64,000 bases of DNA from Brachybacterium sp. YJGR34 (GTDB lineage: Bacteria; Actinomycetota; Actinomycetes; Actinomycetales; Dermabacteraceae), in contig NZ_PNFB01000012.1 in NCBI RefSeq assembly GCF_003347015.1, positions 1 to 64,000 on the forward strand, read 5' to 3'. The position numbers and the translations under genes were made by a program. Within the stretch, counting starts at the first letter, position 1. The number at the start of each line of letters is the position of its first letter. Below are positions 8,928-20,017 of this stretch, one piece after another. Below the pieces are notes generated by a model. That model was not told the DNA's origin. It ran no database searches and saw only the letters and a program-made list of their open reading frames with translations.

Positions 8928-10438
8928 TTGGCTCCTCCTGCCAGGGCGGTGAGCTCGGGGGCCTTCGCCAGCAGCGGTCCGCCCCAGGCGTCCTCGAGCA
9001 GCGCCTCGAGGGCGCCGCCCACCTGGTACAGGCGCTCGTCGGCCCGGGCCGGGGCGAGGAACTGGATGCCGGCGGGCAGGCCGTCCTCGGCGAGGCCGCT
9101 GGGCACCGAGATGCCCGGGGTGCCGGCGAGGTTGGCGGGAATGGTGGCGATGTCGTTCATGTACATCGCCAGCGGGTCGTCGACCTTCTCGCCGAGGCGG
9201 AAGGCGACGGTGGGAGCGGTCGGCGAGGCGAGCACGTCGACCTGCTCGAAGGCGGCGGCGAAGTCGCGCTGGACCAGCGTGCGGACCTTCTGGGCGCTGC
9301 CGTAGTAGGCGTCGTAGTAGCCGGCCGAGAGCGCGTAGGTGCCCAGCAGGATGCGGCGCTTGACCTCGTCGCCGAAGCCGGCGCCCCGGGTGGCCTTCAT
9401 GACGTTCTCCGCGGTGGGGTGGTCCTCGGGGATCACGCGGAGGCCGAAGCGCATGCCGTCGAACTTCGCGAGGTTGCTCGAGGCCTCCGAGGGCATGATG
9501 AGGTAGTAGGCGCCCAGCGCGTAGCGGAAGTTCGGGCAGGACACGCGGACGATCTCCGCGCCGGCACGCTCGAGCTGCTCGAGCGACTCGGTGAAGCGGG
9601 CGCTGACCTCGGGGGCGAAGCCCTCTCCCTCGAGCTCCTCGATGACGCCGATGCGCAGGCCCTTCACGTCGCGGCTCCGCGCCGCCCGGGCGAAGGAGCC
9701 CACGGGGTCGGTGAGCGAGGTGGAGTCGTGCACGTCGTGACCGGCGATCAGCTCGTGCAGCAGGGCCGCGTCCTCGACGGTGCGGGTCACGGGCCCGGCC
9801 TGGTCCAGGGAGCTGGCCATGGCGATGAGGCCGTAGCGGGAGACGGAGCCGTAGGTGGGCTTGACGCCCACGGTGCCGGTGACGGCGCCGGGCTGGCGGA
9901 TCGAGCCGCCGGTGTCGGTGCCGATCGCGAGCGGCGCCTCGTAGGCGCCCACGGCTGCGGCGCTGCCGCCGCCGGAGCCGCCGGGGATGCGCTCGCGGTC
10001 CCAGGGGTTGCGGGTGGGGCCGTAGGCGCTGGACTCGGTGGAGGAGCCCATGGCGAACTCGTCCATGTTGGTCTTGCCGAGGATCGGCAGGCCGGCCGTC
10101 CGCAGCGCGGTGACCAGGGTCGCGTCGTACGGCGGGATCCAGCCCTCGAGGATCTTCGACCCCGCGGTGGTGGGCGTGCCCTCGGTGACCACCACGTCCT
10201 TGACGGCGACGGGCACCCCGGCGAGCGCGTGCAGCTCCTCGCCGCCGGCGCGGCGGGAGTCGATGTCCCGGGCGGTGGCCAGGGCCTCCTGCTCACCGAC
10301 GTGGAGGAAGGCGTTCAGGTCGCCGTCGACGGCGGCGATGCGGTCCAGGTGGGCGCGGGTGAGCTCCTCGGAGGAGACCTCCCCGGCGCCCAGCGCGGCG
10401 GCCTGGGCGGCGGCGCTGCGGCGGATCATGTCGGTCAT
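8924..10438 (-). CDS. gatA: Glutamyl-tRNA(Gln) amidotransferase subunit A
   Basis: This amidase subunit releases ammonia from glutamine and channels it to GatB. The amidase-signature triad is visible: K80 in VPVAVKD, the cis-serine S155 in PGGSGGGSA, and nucleophile S179 in [12 protein letters not shown]. The length of 504 is normal. It lies 4 bases after gatC and overlaps gatB by 4 bases. It is distinguished from stand-alone amidases by this context and by the family-typical N-terminal helix region. Confidence 0.97.
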   Translation of the reverse strand: MTDMIRRSAAAQAAALGAGEVSSEELTRAHLDRIAAVDGDLNAFLHVGEQEALATARDIDSRRAGGEELHALAGVPVAVKDVVVTEGTPTTAGSKILEGWIPPYDATLVTALRTAGLPILGKTNMDEFAMGSSTESSAYGPTRNPWDRERIPGGSGGGSAAAVGAYEAPLAIGTDTGGSIRQPGAVTGTVGVKPTYGSVSRYGLIAMASSLDQAGPVTRTVEDAALLHELIAGHDVHDSTSLTDPVGSFARAARSRDVKGLRIGVIEELEGEGFAPEVSARFTESLEQLERAGAEIVRVSCPNFRYALGAYYLIMPSEASSNLAKFDGMRFGLRVIPEDHPTAENVMKATRGAGFGDEVKRRILLGTYALSAGYYDAYYGSAQKVRTLVQRDFAAAFEQVDVLASPTAPTVAFRLGEKVDDPLAMYMNDIATIPANLAGTPGISVPSGLAEDGLPAGIQFLAPARADERLYQVGGALEALLEDAWGGPLLAKAPELTALAGGAK

Positions 10439-10442
10439 CAGG

Positions 10443-10739
10443 TCACTCCTCTCCCAGGATCTGCGGGACGGCGAAGCGACCTCCCGAGGCCTCGGGAGCG
10501 CCGGCGAGGGCCTGCTCCTGGCTCAGGGTGGTCGTCACGACGTCCTCGCGGAAGACGTTGGTCATGGCAATGGGGTGGGACGTCGCGGGCACGTCCTCGG
10601 TGGCGACCTCGGACACGGAGGCGACAGCGTCCATGATGGAGTCGAACTCGCCGGCGAAGCGGTCGATCTCCTCATCGGTGAGCTGGATCCGTGCGAGGTC
10701 GGCGAGGCGTGCGACGTCATCTCGTCCGATCGAAGGCAT
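10443..10739 (-). CDS. gatC: Aspartyl/glutamyl-tRNA amidotransferase subunit C
   Basis: This 98-residue GatC stabilises the GatA-GatB complex by wrapping between the subunits. The N-terminal SRIxxDDVxxLAxLARI-like helix reads [17 protein letters not shown], followed by [15 protein letters not shown] and the C-terminal FREDVV segment of the family. It is the first gene of the gat operon. Its ATG lies 6 bases after a TAGAAT box and has no Shine-Dalgarno sequence, consistent with a leaderless transcript. Confidence 0.95.
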   Translation of the reverse strand: MPSIGRDDVARLADLARIQLTDEEIDRFAGEFDSIMDAVASVSEVATEDVPATSHPIAMTNVFREDVVTTTLSQEQALAGAPEASGGRFAVPQILGEE

Positions 10740-10745
10740 GGGGGC

Positions 10746-10751
10746 ATTCTA
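10746..10751 (-). promoter_or_regulatory. Putative gat operon -10 element (leaderless)
   Basis: On the minus strand TAGAAT is followed by GCCCCC and the gatC ATG. The match to TANNNT is strong and the 6-base gap fits leaderless initiation. No clear -35 is seen upstream in very GC-rich sequence. Confidence 0.55.
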
Positions 10752-10810
10752 GGTGGACGCGCGGGGCGTGCGCGCCCAGCGGTCCGCGGCGGGACGACGG
10801 GTGGGCTCGC

Positions 10811-11629
10811 TCACCCGTCGGACGCCACGCGGTAGTGGTAGGTGCCCACGCGCCGGGCGCCGAGGGCGCGGTAGAGGCCCTTCGCAGCGGTGTTCTCGCT
10901 CTCCACCTCGAGCAGCGCCCGCTGCGCGCCCTGCATCGCGGCGAGGGCGAGGAGGGAGCGGGTGAGGTCCCGGCCCAGGCCGCGGCGGCGGTGGGCGGGG
11001 TCGACGGCGAGCAGGTTCAGCACCGCGACCTGCTCGCGCCCGGCCTCGACCAGCGCGGCGCGGCCGACGGCGCCGGCTGCATCAGTCCCCTCAGCGGGGA
11101 GGCTCACCTGGATCGCGGGGGTGCCCGCGCAGATGTCGCGCAGCGTCTCCCGCGCGCCCTCGCCGGGGCGGGGCGCGAGGTGCCAGGCGGACTCGAACCA
11201 GTCCGGATCCAGCGCGCCGACGGCGATCCGCGCCGTGGCGGCGGGTGGGGCGGCCGCGGCGGTCCCTGCCAGCGGCAGCTCCCAGATCTCGCTGCGGCCC
11301 CGCATCGCCTCGCCGCGCTCCCGCAGCAGCGGGTCCAGACCGGTCGGGGAGACGCCCTCGACGATCCGGTGCACGGGGGCCTCCCCCGCGGCACGGACCA
11401 GGGACTCCACGCGCTCGAGGGCCGCCTCGAGCGCGTCCCGGTCCTCGGGGGCCTCGAGTGCGACCACGCTGTGGGCGCGCCGGGTCACGCCGCGGGAGCG
11501 GAGCACGGCGAACCCGTCGATATCCAGGCGCTGCAGCGGGCGCCATCCGGCGATCAGCGCCTCGAGCCGTCGCGAGGGGGACAGCGGGCGGGGCGCGGCG
11601 GGCGAGGTGCGGCGGGAGCGTCGGGTCAC
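10811..11629 (-). CDS. GNAT-family N-acetyltransferase with N-terminal extension
   Basis: The C-terminal ~120 of 272 residues form a GNAT fold. The acetyl-CoA loop is seen as LLAVDPAHRRRGLGRDL, followed by a typical ALLEVESENTAAKGLYRALGARRVGTYHYR ending. The N-terminal ~150 residues look like a degenerate partner domain without a clear acyl-CoA loop. The substrate is unknown; a small-molecule amine or a protein N-terminus are both possible. The GTG start follows a TACGAT box by 7 bases. It lies beyond the gat promoter and is divergent from the small acidic gene at 11776. Confidence 0.8.
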   Translation of the reverse strand: MTRRSRRTSPAAPRPLSPSRRLEALIAGWRPLQRLDIDGFAVLRSRGVTRRAHSVVALEAPEDRDALEAALERVESLVRAAGEAPVHRIVEGVSPTGLDPLLRERGEAMRGRSEIWELPLAGTAAAAPPAATARIAVGALDPDWFESAWHLAPRPGEGARETLRDICAGTPAIQVSLPAEGTDAAGAVGRAALVEAGREQVAVLNLLAVDPAHRRRGLGRDLTRSLLALAAMQGAQRALLEVESENTAAKGLYRALGARRVGTYHYRVASDG

Positions 11630-11636
11630 CGTGCCG

Positions 11637-11642
11637 ATCGTA
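11637..11642 (-). promoter_or_regulatory. Putative -10 element for the GNAT gene (leaderless)
   Basis: TACGAT on the minus strand lies 7 bases before the GTG start at 11629. This is the same arrangement seen at ilvD, gatC and nucS. No Shine-Dalgarno sequence precedes the GTG. Confidence 0.45.
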
Positions 11643-11708
11643 GCGACAGCGCGCCGCGGCGGCGGCGCCGAGTGCCACCGCCCGGTGGCCGTCGTCGAGG
11701 CCGAGGAG

Positions 11709-11714
11709 TAGGCT
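11709..11714 (+). promoter_or_regulatory. Putative -10 element for the small acidic protein gene
   Basis: TAGGCT on the plus strand is a common actinobacterial -10 form. It leaves a leader of about 55 bases before the ATG at 11776, which has a GAAGGGA ribosome-binding site. The -35 region is poorly conserved. Confidence 0.4.
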
Positions 11715-11775
11715 CGATACGCCCGCCGACCACCCCGGCGGCACCCTCACGCAGGGACGTAGAAGGGACCACGCC

Positions 11776-11985
11776 ATGTCCGTCGATCCGCACATCGACC
11801 TCGAGTCTCATGACCCCGAGGACGGCGAGGAGCGCTCCGAGGACCCCCGGATCCGCGAGGCGGAGGAGCTCGAGGCGAAGATGCGCCGCGCCCTGGCCAC
11901 CAAGGAGGATCCGCTGAGCGACGACGAGTCGACCTCGGAGCGTCTGCGACGGATCGAGAAGCAGAGCGGCGCCGCGGAGTCCTGA
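11776..11985 (+). CDS. Small acidic protein of unknown function
   Basis: The 69-residue product is very rich in Glu and Asp with a basic, heptad-like middle (IREAEELEAKMRRALATKED). There are no cysteines, membrane segments or recognised domain. The GAAGGGA ribosome-binding site, the TAGGCT box upstream, and a sharp stop just before the convergent gene at 11993 support a real gene. It is probably a soluble helical cytosolic protein. I do not recognise a family. Confidence 0.7.
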   Translation: MSVDPHIDLESHDPEDGEERSEDPRIREAEELEAKMRRALATKEDPLSDDESTSERLRRIEKQSGAAES

Positions 11986-11992
11986 GCTCCGC

Positions 11993-12916
11993 TCACCGCT
12001 GCGGCGGATCGGGCGGCGGCATGAGGACGAAGGGCAGGTACAGCACGCCGGAGAGGTTGTAGGGGAAGGTGATCCGCATGATCCCCTTGATGCCCCAGTG
12101 CATCCCGAACGCCCCCAGCGCGAACAGCCGCCCCAGCCGGCGGTCCAGCACCGCCAGCGGGGCGCCGAGCTCGAGGACCAGCGAGACCGTCGCCATCGCG
12201 GTGAACAGGTGCTTGTACGGGTACAGCGCCCGCGCCAGCGGTGACCCCTGCTCCCCCAGCATCTCCTTGCGCAGGGCGTCGAAGGCGATGTGCCCCCGCA
12301 TCGTGCCGCCCTCGATCCACCGCGCGCCGTCGCCCCCGGAGAGCTTCGCCAGGCCCGCGATGAGATAGGTCAGGGAGACCGCCGCGTTCATGACCGTCGG
12401 CGTCGCCCCGTACATCCACGAGCGCCGGGCGGGCAGGAGGGTGCCGTCCCGCCGCAGCGCGTCGACGCTCAGCGCGTCGGCCGACGGCGCGGCGCCGAGC
12501 ACCATCGTGTGCAGGACGAGGGTGTTCTCGTGGTGGTACACCATCGACCAGGAGTTGCGGTAGGAGAAGTTCCAGGTCTGCAGCGCCGCGTGCAGCGGGC
12601 CCGTCACGCGGTGCGCGATCCCCGCGGTGAACAGCGCCCCGGTCACGAGCGAGGCGTCCAGCAGGGCGTCCGCGACCCGCGGAGGCAGCGGCCGACGCAG
12701 GATCCGGGCCGGTCCCACGGGGTCGAAGCTCGCGGCGTCGGTGCGGTGGACTCCCCGGTACAGGGACCGCCGTCGGCCCACGTGCCGGAGGTGGTAGGCG
12801 CCCACGGCCAGGCGCAGCACCGCGGGGGTGGTGGCCGCGGCAGTCGGGGCGAGGCGGCGACGGGCGGTGGAGGCGAGGCTCCGCAGCGCGGCGGGCAGGG
12901 CGGCGCGGATCATCAC
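11993..12916 (-). CDS. HTTM-like multi-pass membrane protein
   Basis: This 307-residue hydrophobic protein has several predicted membrane segments (LRLAVGAYHL, ALFTAGIAHRV, MNAAVSLTYLIAGLAKL, LFTAMATVSLVLEL, GIKGIMRITFPYNLSGVLYL). A conserved-looking SYRNSWSMVYHHENTLVLH stretch lies near residue 120. The topology and His-rich motif resemble the HTTM group related to vitamin K-dependent gamma-carboxylase, though no enzymatic activity can be claimed. The start overlaps the upstream 179-residue gene by 4 bases, so both proteins are probably made together and may interact in the membrane. Confidence 0.65.
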   Translation of the reverse strand: MMIRAALPAALRSLASTARRRLAPTAAATTPAVLRLAVGAYHLRHVGRRRSLYRGVHRTDAASFDPVGPARILRRPLPPRVADALLDASLVTGALFTAGIAHRVTGPLHAALQTWNFSYRNSWSMVYHHENTLVLHTMVLGAAPSADALSVDALRRDGTLLPARRSWMYGATPTVMNAAVSLTYLIAGLAKLSGGDGARWIEGGTMRGHIAFDALRKEMLGEQGSPLARALYPYKHLFTAMATVSLVLELGAPLAVLDRRLGRLFALGAFGMHWGIKGIMRITFPYNLSGVLYLPFVLMPPPDPPQR

Positions 12917-13452
12917 CGCACCCCCTGCTCACGACCGGGGACGGCGGCGGTGCCGCGCACATCCAGCCGGCTGGTGTACTCCTGCGGATCGGCGCCCAGC
13001 ATGTAGGGGTCCACGAGGTAGCGGCCGCGCAGCACCTGCACCGTGACGATGTCGCGGTCCGCGCTCCGGTCCCTCGAGGCGATGCGCTCGGCGGCGAGGT
13101 CGGCGAGGTGCTGGCCCTCCCCCGCGCGCACGCGGCGCCGCAGCTGGCGCCGCACGGCGTTGAGCCCGCCGGTGCCGAGGTAGGAGTAGTGCAGAGGTCG
13201 CGCGGCGCCGTCCGCCGTCAGCCCCAGCAGGTGGGTGACCCAGTAGTGGGAGCCGCGCTTCCCGGAGAACATCGGGTAGTGGCTGAAGGGGAAGGAGTCG
13301 CGCACTTCCGTCTGGTCGCGTCCCAGGCGGCGCATCGGCAGTGCGACGGCGGTCAGCAGCGCGGCGGTCGCCGCACCGGCCAGCCACCGGGTGGTGTCGG
13401 TGTCGGGGAGGGATGCCCCGGCGGTTCCCGGGGTGGCGGTGTGCTCGCTCAT
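12913..13452 (-). CDS. Membrane-anchored protein with a YPMF motif, partner of the HTTM-like protein
   Basis: The 179 residues contain one N-terminal membrane segment (residues ~22-42, WLAGAATAALLTAVALPM). A soluble domain follows, beginning with SFPFSHYPMFSGKRGSHYW and continuing with an Arg-rich helix. The YPMF motif is often seen in small proteins encoded next to HTTM-like proteins. The function is unknown. The ATG lies 6 bases after TAGCGT, suggesting a leaderless transcript. The -35 zone is replaced by TCTCA-type direct repeats, suggesting activator-dependent expression. Confidence 0.7.
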   Translation of the reverse strand: MSEHTATPGTAGASLPDTDTTRWLAGAATAALLTAVALPMRRLGRDQTEVRDSFPFSHYPMFSGKRGSHYWVTHLLGLTADGAARPLHYSYLGTGGLNAVRRQLRRRVRAGEGQHLADLAAERIASRDRSADRDIVTVQVLRGRYLVDPYMLGADPQEYTSRLDVRGTAAVPGREQGVR

Positions 13453-13458
13453 GGCCTC

Positions 13459-13507
13459 ACGCTAGGAGCGGGGCATGAGACCCCCGGTGAGAGGGTGATG
13501 AGAGGGT
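13459..13507 (-). promoter_or_regulatory. Leaderless promoter with upstream TGAGA direct repeats
   Basis: ACGCTA (13459-13464; TAGCGT on the minus strand) is the putative -10 element, 6 bases before the ATG. On the plus strand TGAGA occurs at 13476, 13488 and 13499, spacings of 12 and 11 bases; the last two copies extend to TGAGAGGGT. The nearest copy lies about where a -35 would be. This geometry resembles binding sites of OmpR/PhoB-type response regulators. The string GGGTGATGAGA (13493-13503) recurs in the nucS upstream region. Confidence 0.5.
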
Positions 13508-13617
13508 TCTCAGAAACTGTTCAGGTCCTGGCGTGGGACCGCTCCTCCCCCGGGCCGCTGCGTCCACGGCGGCGCCGTCGTCCCTCGCGCGTCGGCCGCA
13601 GTCGTCACACTGGGGGC

Positions 13618-15816
13618 ATGGAACAGAGCACCGCCCCCGCCGCCTCCCCTTCTCCGCTGCGTGAGGAGGCTCGGGAGGCGCTGCGTGCCCTGACCGGCAG
13701 CGCCGAGGCCGACTTCCACCAGGGCCAGTTCGAGGCGATCTCCGCACTGGTCGAGCAGCGCCGGCGGGTGCTGGTGGTCCAGCGCACCGGCTGGGGGAAG
13801 TCCGCGGTGTACTTCCTTGCCGCGCTCCTGCAGCGCCGTCGCGGCGCCGGGCCGGCGCTGATCATCTCCCCGCTGATCGCGCTGATGCGCGACCAGGTCG
13901 CGGCCGCGCGCCGCGCCGGGGTGCGGGCGGAGGCGATCAGCTCCGCGAATCCCACCGAATGGGCGGACATCGAGCAGGCGCTCGCGGCCGATGCGCTGGA
14001 CGTCCTGCTGGTCTCCCCCGAGCGTCTGGTCAACCCGCGCTTCCGCGAGGAGCAGCTGCCGCGTCTGGTGGAGCGCTGCGGCCTGCTGGTGATCGACGAG
14101 GCGCACTGCATCTCCGACTGGGGACATGACTTCCGTCCCGACTACCGCCGGCTGCGGGACCTCGTGGCGGAGCTGGGCGAGGGCGTGCCCGTGCTGGCCA
14201 CCACCGCCACCGCGAACTCCCGCGTGGTCGCCGACGTCGCCGAGCAGCTCGAGGTGCAGGGCGAGGGCGCCGCGCCCGTGCTCACCCTGCGCGGTCCGCT
14301 GACCCGCGACTCGCTGCGTCTGGGATGCCTGCGCCTCGACGACGATCGTGCGCGCCTGGAGTACCTGGTCCAGCATCTCGACGAGCTGCCGGGCTCGGGG
14401 ATCATCTACACCCTGACCGTCTCCGCGGCGGAGGACCTCGCCGACCTCCTGCATCGCCCGGACCGCCCCGTGCGCGCCTACACCGGCCGCACCGATGCCG
14501 AGGAGCGGGCGGAGCTCGAGCAGGCGCTGAAGGACAACCGGGTCAAGGCGCTCGCGGCCACCAGCGCCCTGGGCATGGGCTTCGACAAGCCGGACCTGGG
14601 CTTCGTGGTCCATCTGGGCGCGCCCAGCTCCCCGGTGGCCTACTACCAGCAGGTGGGCCGCGCCGGGCGCGCCACGGACACCGCGGACGTGCTGCTGCTG
14701 CCCGGCCGCGAGGACCGCGCGATCTGGGACTACTTCGCGACCGCCTCGATGCCCTCGCAGGAGGACGCGGCCACCGTCCTGGCCGCGCTGGCGGCCGCCT
14801 CCGGCCCGCTGTCCACCCCGGCGCTCGAGGCGCGGGCCGACGTGCGCCGCAGTGCACTGGAGCTGTTGCTCAAGGTGCTCGCCGTCGAGGGGGCGGTCCA
14901 GAGCGTGAAGGGCGGATGGGTGGCCACCGGGAGGCCGTGGACCTACGACGCGCCCCGCTACGAGAACGTCGCCCGCGCCCGCCGCGAGGAACAGCAGGCC
15001 ATGCTCGACTACGAGGCGCTGCACCCGGGTGCAGGGCAGCAGTGCCGGATGGTGTTCCTCGCCCACCAGCTCGACGACGACACGGCGCGTCCCTGCGGTC
15101 GCTGCGACGTCTGCGCCGAGCCCTGGTACCCGCTCCCCGGCGGTGAGGATTCCTCGCGCCAGGAGGTCTCGCGCCTGCTGGACCGCGTGGGCGTGCCGGT
15201 CGAGGCGCGCAAGCAGTGGCCGCAGGGTCTGGACCGGCTGGGCGTCACCACCGTCTCCGGCGCGCCGGTGCGGGGGAACATCCCGCCGGCGGAGCGGGTC
15301 GAGGAGGGCCGGGCGCTGGCGCGGCTCTCGGACCTGGGCTGGGCGGTCCCGCTGCGTCAGCTGCTGCGCACCGACGAGGAGGGCCGGCGCGTGGACGCCA
15401 CCCTCACCCCCGTGATCGCGCAGCGCGTGGTCGAGGTGCTCACCGATTGGGACTGGGAACAGCGCCCCGCCGCGGTGCTCGCCGTGCCCTCGACCACGCG
15501 GCCGCAGCTGGTCCGAGACCTGGCCTCCGGCATCGCGCGCGTGGGACGGATGCAGGACCTCGGGGAGCTGGGCCTGGCCCCCGGCGCCGGCCCGCTGGAC
15601 GGAGCCCGCAACAGCGCCTTCCGTGTCGCCGCGCTCTGGGACCGCTTCGTGGTCTCCGAGGAGCTCACCGCGGCGCTCGCGGCCCTCGAGGGCGCACCGG
15701 TCCTGCTGGTCGACGACGAGATCGACACCCGTTGGACCGTGGCCCTGGCGGGCCGGGTGCTGCGACGGACGGGATCGGGGCCGGTGCTGCCGCTCGCGCT
15801 GGCTTTGGTGAGCTGA
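13618..15816 (+). CDS. recQ: RecQ-type ATP-dependent DNA helicase with C-terminal phosphoribosyltransferase-like segment
   Basis: A superfamily 2 3'-5' DNA helicase of 732 residues. Motif I is QRTGWGKSAVYF, motif II is VIDEAHCISDWGHDFRPDYRRL, motif III is ATTATAN, and motif VI is QQVGRAGRA. A cysteine cluster near residues 475-500 (CRMVFLAH...CGRCDVC) matches the RecQ zinc-binding domain. Beyond it about 230 residues are unlike the classical RQC-HRDC tail; they end in a phosphoribosyltransferase-type motif, VLLVDDEIDTRWT. The frame is open further upstream, but homology begins after the ATG at 13618, which lies 6 bases after a CACACT box. The role is DNA repair or recombination; the tail's function is unknown. 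Confidence 0.9.
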   Translation: MEQSTAPAASPSPLREEAREALRALTGSAEADFHQGQFEAISALVEQRRRVLVVQRTGWGKSAVYFLAALLQRRRGAGPALIISPLIALMRDQVAAARRAGVRAEAISSANPTEWADIEQALAADALDVLLVSPERLVNPRFREEQLPRLVERCGLLVIDEAHCISDWGHDFRPDYRRLRDLVAELGEGVPVLATTATANSRVVADVAEQLEVQGEGAAPVLTLRGPLTRDSLRLGCLRLDDDRARLEYLVQHLDELPGSGIIYTLTVSAAEDLADLLHRPDRPVRAYTGRTDAEERAELEQALKDNRVKALAATSALGMGFDKPDLGFVVHLGAPSSPVAYYQQVGRAGRATDTADVLLLPGREDRAIWDYFATASMPSQEDAATVLAALAAASGPLSTPALEARADVRRSALELLLKVLAVEGAVQSVKGGWVATGRPWTYDAPRYENVARARREEQQAMLDYEALHPGAGQQCRMVFLAHQLDDDTARPCGRCDVCAEPWYPLPGGEDSSRQEVSRLLDRVGVPVEARKQWPQGLDRLGVTTVSGAPVRGNIPPAERVEEGRALARLSDLGWAVPLRQLLRTDEEGRRVDATLTPVIAQRVVEVLTDWDWEQRPAAVLAVPSTTRPQLVRDLASGIARVGRMQDLGELGLAPGAGPLDGARNSAFRVAALWDRFVVSEELTAALAALEGAPVLLVDDEIDTRWTVALAGRVLRRTGSGPVLPLALALVS

Positions 15817-15844
15817 GGCGCGGGCAGCACCACGGGTCGCGCCT
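15816..15844 (+). terminator. Hairpin in the recQ/glcD convergent gap
   Basis: AGGCGCG (15816-15822) can pair with CGCGCCT (15838-15844) across a 15-base loop, just at the recQ stop and 50 bases from the converging oxidase gene. The stem is short, so support is moderate. Confidence 0.4.
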
Positions 15845-15893
15845 GTGCATCGCCGAGCTCGAACGCCTCGCGCCGTCCTCGGTCTCGTTCAGA

Positions 15894-17279
15894 TCATGTC
15901 CCCACCGGCGGGAACGCCTTGCCCGGGTTCAACAGCCCGCGCGGGTCGAGGGCGTGCTTGATGGCGGCGTGCATCGCGAGCTCGGCCGGATCGAGCTCCG
16001 CGGCGGCGCCGGCGAGCTTCAGCAGGCCCACGCCGTGCTCCCCGGTGACGGTGCCTCCCAGCGCCCGGCCTTCCTCCGCGATGCGGTCGACGGCGACCAG
16101 GGCACGAGCCCTCGCCGCCTCGTCGCCGGCGGGCGCGACGATCAGCGGGTGCAGGTTGCCGTCCCCGGCGTGGGCGATGTTCGCGATCGTCAGATCAGCC
16201 TCGCGAGCGATGGCCTCGATCCGCCCGAGCATCTCGGCGACGCGCGAGCGGGGCACGCAGACGTCCTCGGAGAGCACGGAGCCGTAGCGCTCGAGCGCGG
16301 GGTGGGCCAGGCGCCGAGCCAGGAGCAGACGGTCCGCCTCCTCGGTGCTGCTCGCGAGCTCGACGCCCGTCGCCCCCGCACCGCGCAACAGCGCCTCGAC
16401 CTCGGCGGCGAGCGCCTCCCCGGTCTCCCCCGGCTCGTCAAGGTGGATCAGGAGCATCGCGGCGGCGTCGTCCGCGATGCCGAGGTCCTGCCACGCCTGG
16501 ACCGCCTGCAGGCAGGTGCGATCGATGAGCTCGAGCGCCGCCGGCACGACGCCGGCGCGCGCGATGGCCTCCACCGCCTCCCCCGCGGCGGGCAGGGAGG
16601 CGAAGGTGGCGGTGAGCGCGCGGTCCTCGCGACCGCCCAGCGGGAGCAGGCGCACGGTGGCGTCGACGACGATCGCGAGGGTCCCCTCGCTGCCCACGAT
16701 CAGCGAGGTGAGGTCGTAGCCCGTCACGCCCTTCGCGGTCGCGCGGCCGATCCGCGCCACCTGCGCATCGGCCGTGACCACCGTCAGGCCCAGCACGTAG
16801 TCCGTCGTCACGCCGTACTTCACGCAGCAGATGCCGCCCGCGTTCGTCGCGATGTTCCCGCCGATCGTGCTGATCGCCCGGCTCGCCGGGTCCGGCGGGT
16901 ACCAGAGCCCGTGCTCCGCCACATGCCGGCGCAGGTCCTCGTTGAGCACCCCCGCCTGGACGACGACGGTGCGCTCCGCGGCGTCGACCGGGCCGATCTC
17001 GCGCATCCGCTCGAGGCTCAGCACGATGCAGCCCTCGGTGCTGTTCGCCCCGCCGGCCAGCCCCGTGCCCGCGCCGCGCGGCACGATCGGGGTGCCCGTG
17101 GCGCCGGCGGCCTCGACCACCGCGACGACCTCCTCGAGCGTCTCGGGCAGGGCCACCACGGCCGGCGCGGCGCTGGGCGTCCAGGCGGCCGCGTCATGGC
17201 GGTACCGCTCGCGCGATGCGACGTCGGTGAGCAGCCGCTCGCGCGGCAGACGGGCGGAGAGCTCGGCGATCAGGTCCAT
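15894..17279 (-). CDS. FAD-linked oxidase of the GlcD/D-lactate dehydrogenase family
   Basis: The 461-residue protein is a PCMH-type flavoenzyme that oxidises a 2-hydroxy acid such as glycolate or D-lactate. The FAD-binding domain is recognised by PIVPRGAGTGLAGGANSTEGC and by GGNIATNAGGICCVKYGVTTDYVLGL. The C-terminal FAD-oxidase domain carries HAGDGNLHPLIV and ends with the family motif GEHGVGLLK. A ribosome-binding site, GAGGAGG, precedes the ATG. No GlcE/GlcF or LldEFG partners are adjacent, so the electron acceptor and exact substrate are undetermined. It lies 86 bases after ligA on the same strand. Confidence 0.88.
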   Translation of the reverse strand: MDLIAELSARLPRERLLTDVASRERYRHDAAAWTPSAAPAVVALPETLEEVVAVVEAAGATGTPIVPRGAGTGLAGGANSTEGCIVLSLERMREIGPVDAAERTVVVQAGVLNEDLRRHVAEHGLWYPPDPASRAISTIGGNIATNAGGICCVKYGVTTDYVLGLTVVTADAQVARIGRATAKGVTGYDLTSLIVGSEGTLAIVVDATVRLLPLGGREDRALTATFASLPAAGEAVEAIARAGVVPAALELIDRTCLQAVQAWQDLGIADDAAAMLLIHLDEPGETGEALAAEVEALLRGAGATGVELASSTEEADRLLLARRLAHPALERYGSVLSEDVCVPRSRVAEMLGRIEAIAREADLTIANIAHAGDGNLHPLIVAPAGDEAARARALVAVDRIAEEGRALGGTVTGEHGVGLLKLAGAAAELDPAELAMHAAIKHALDPRGLLNPGKAFPPVGT

Positions 17280-17365
17280 CGGGGCCTCCTCGGGGCGGTC
17301 GCGGCACCGCGGGGCCGCGGCGGGCGGGTCCCTCCATGGTCTCTCTCAGGGGCCGCGGGCGGGGG

Positions 17366-20017
<2,652 letters not shown>

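Noticed and set aside
11993-12916. True vitamin K-dependent gamma-carboxylase
   Set aside because: Only topology and one His-rich motif are shared; the lumenal catalytic domain is missing.
13108-13617. Upstream in-frame extension of recQ
   Set aside because: It runs antisense to the 12913-13452 gene and lacks helicase homology; the ATG at 13618 fits better.
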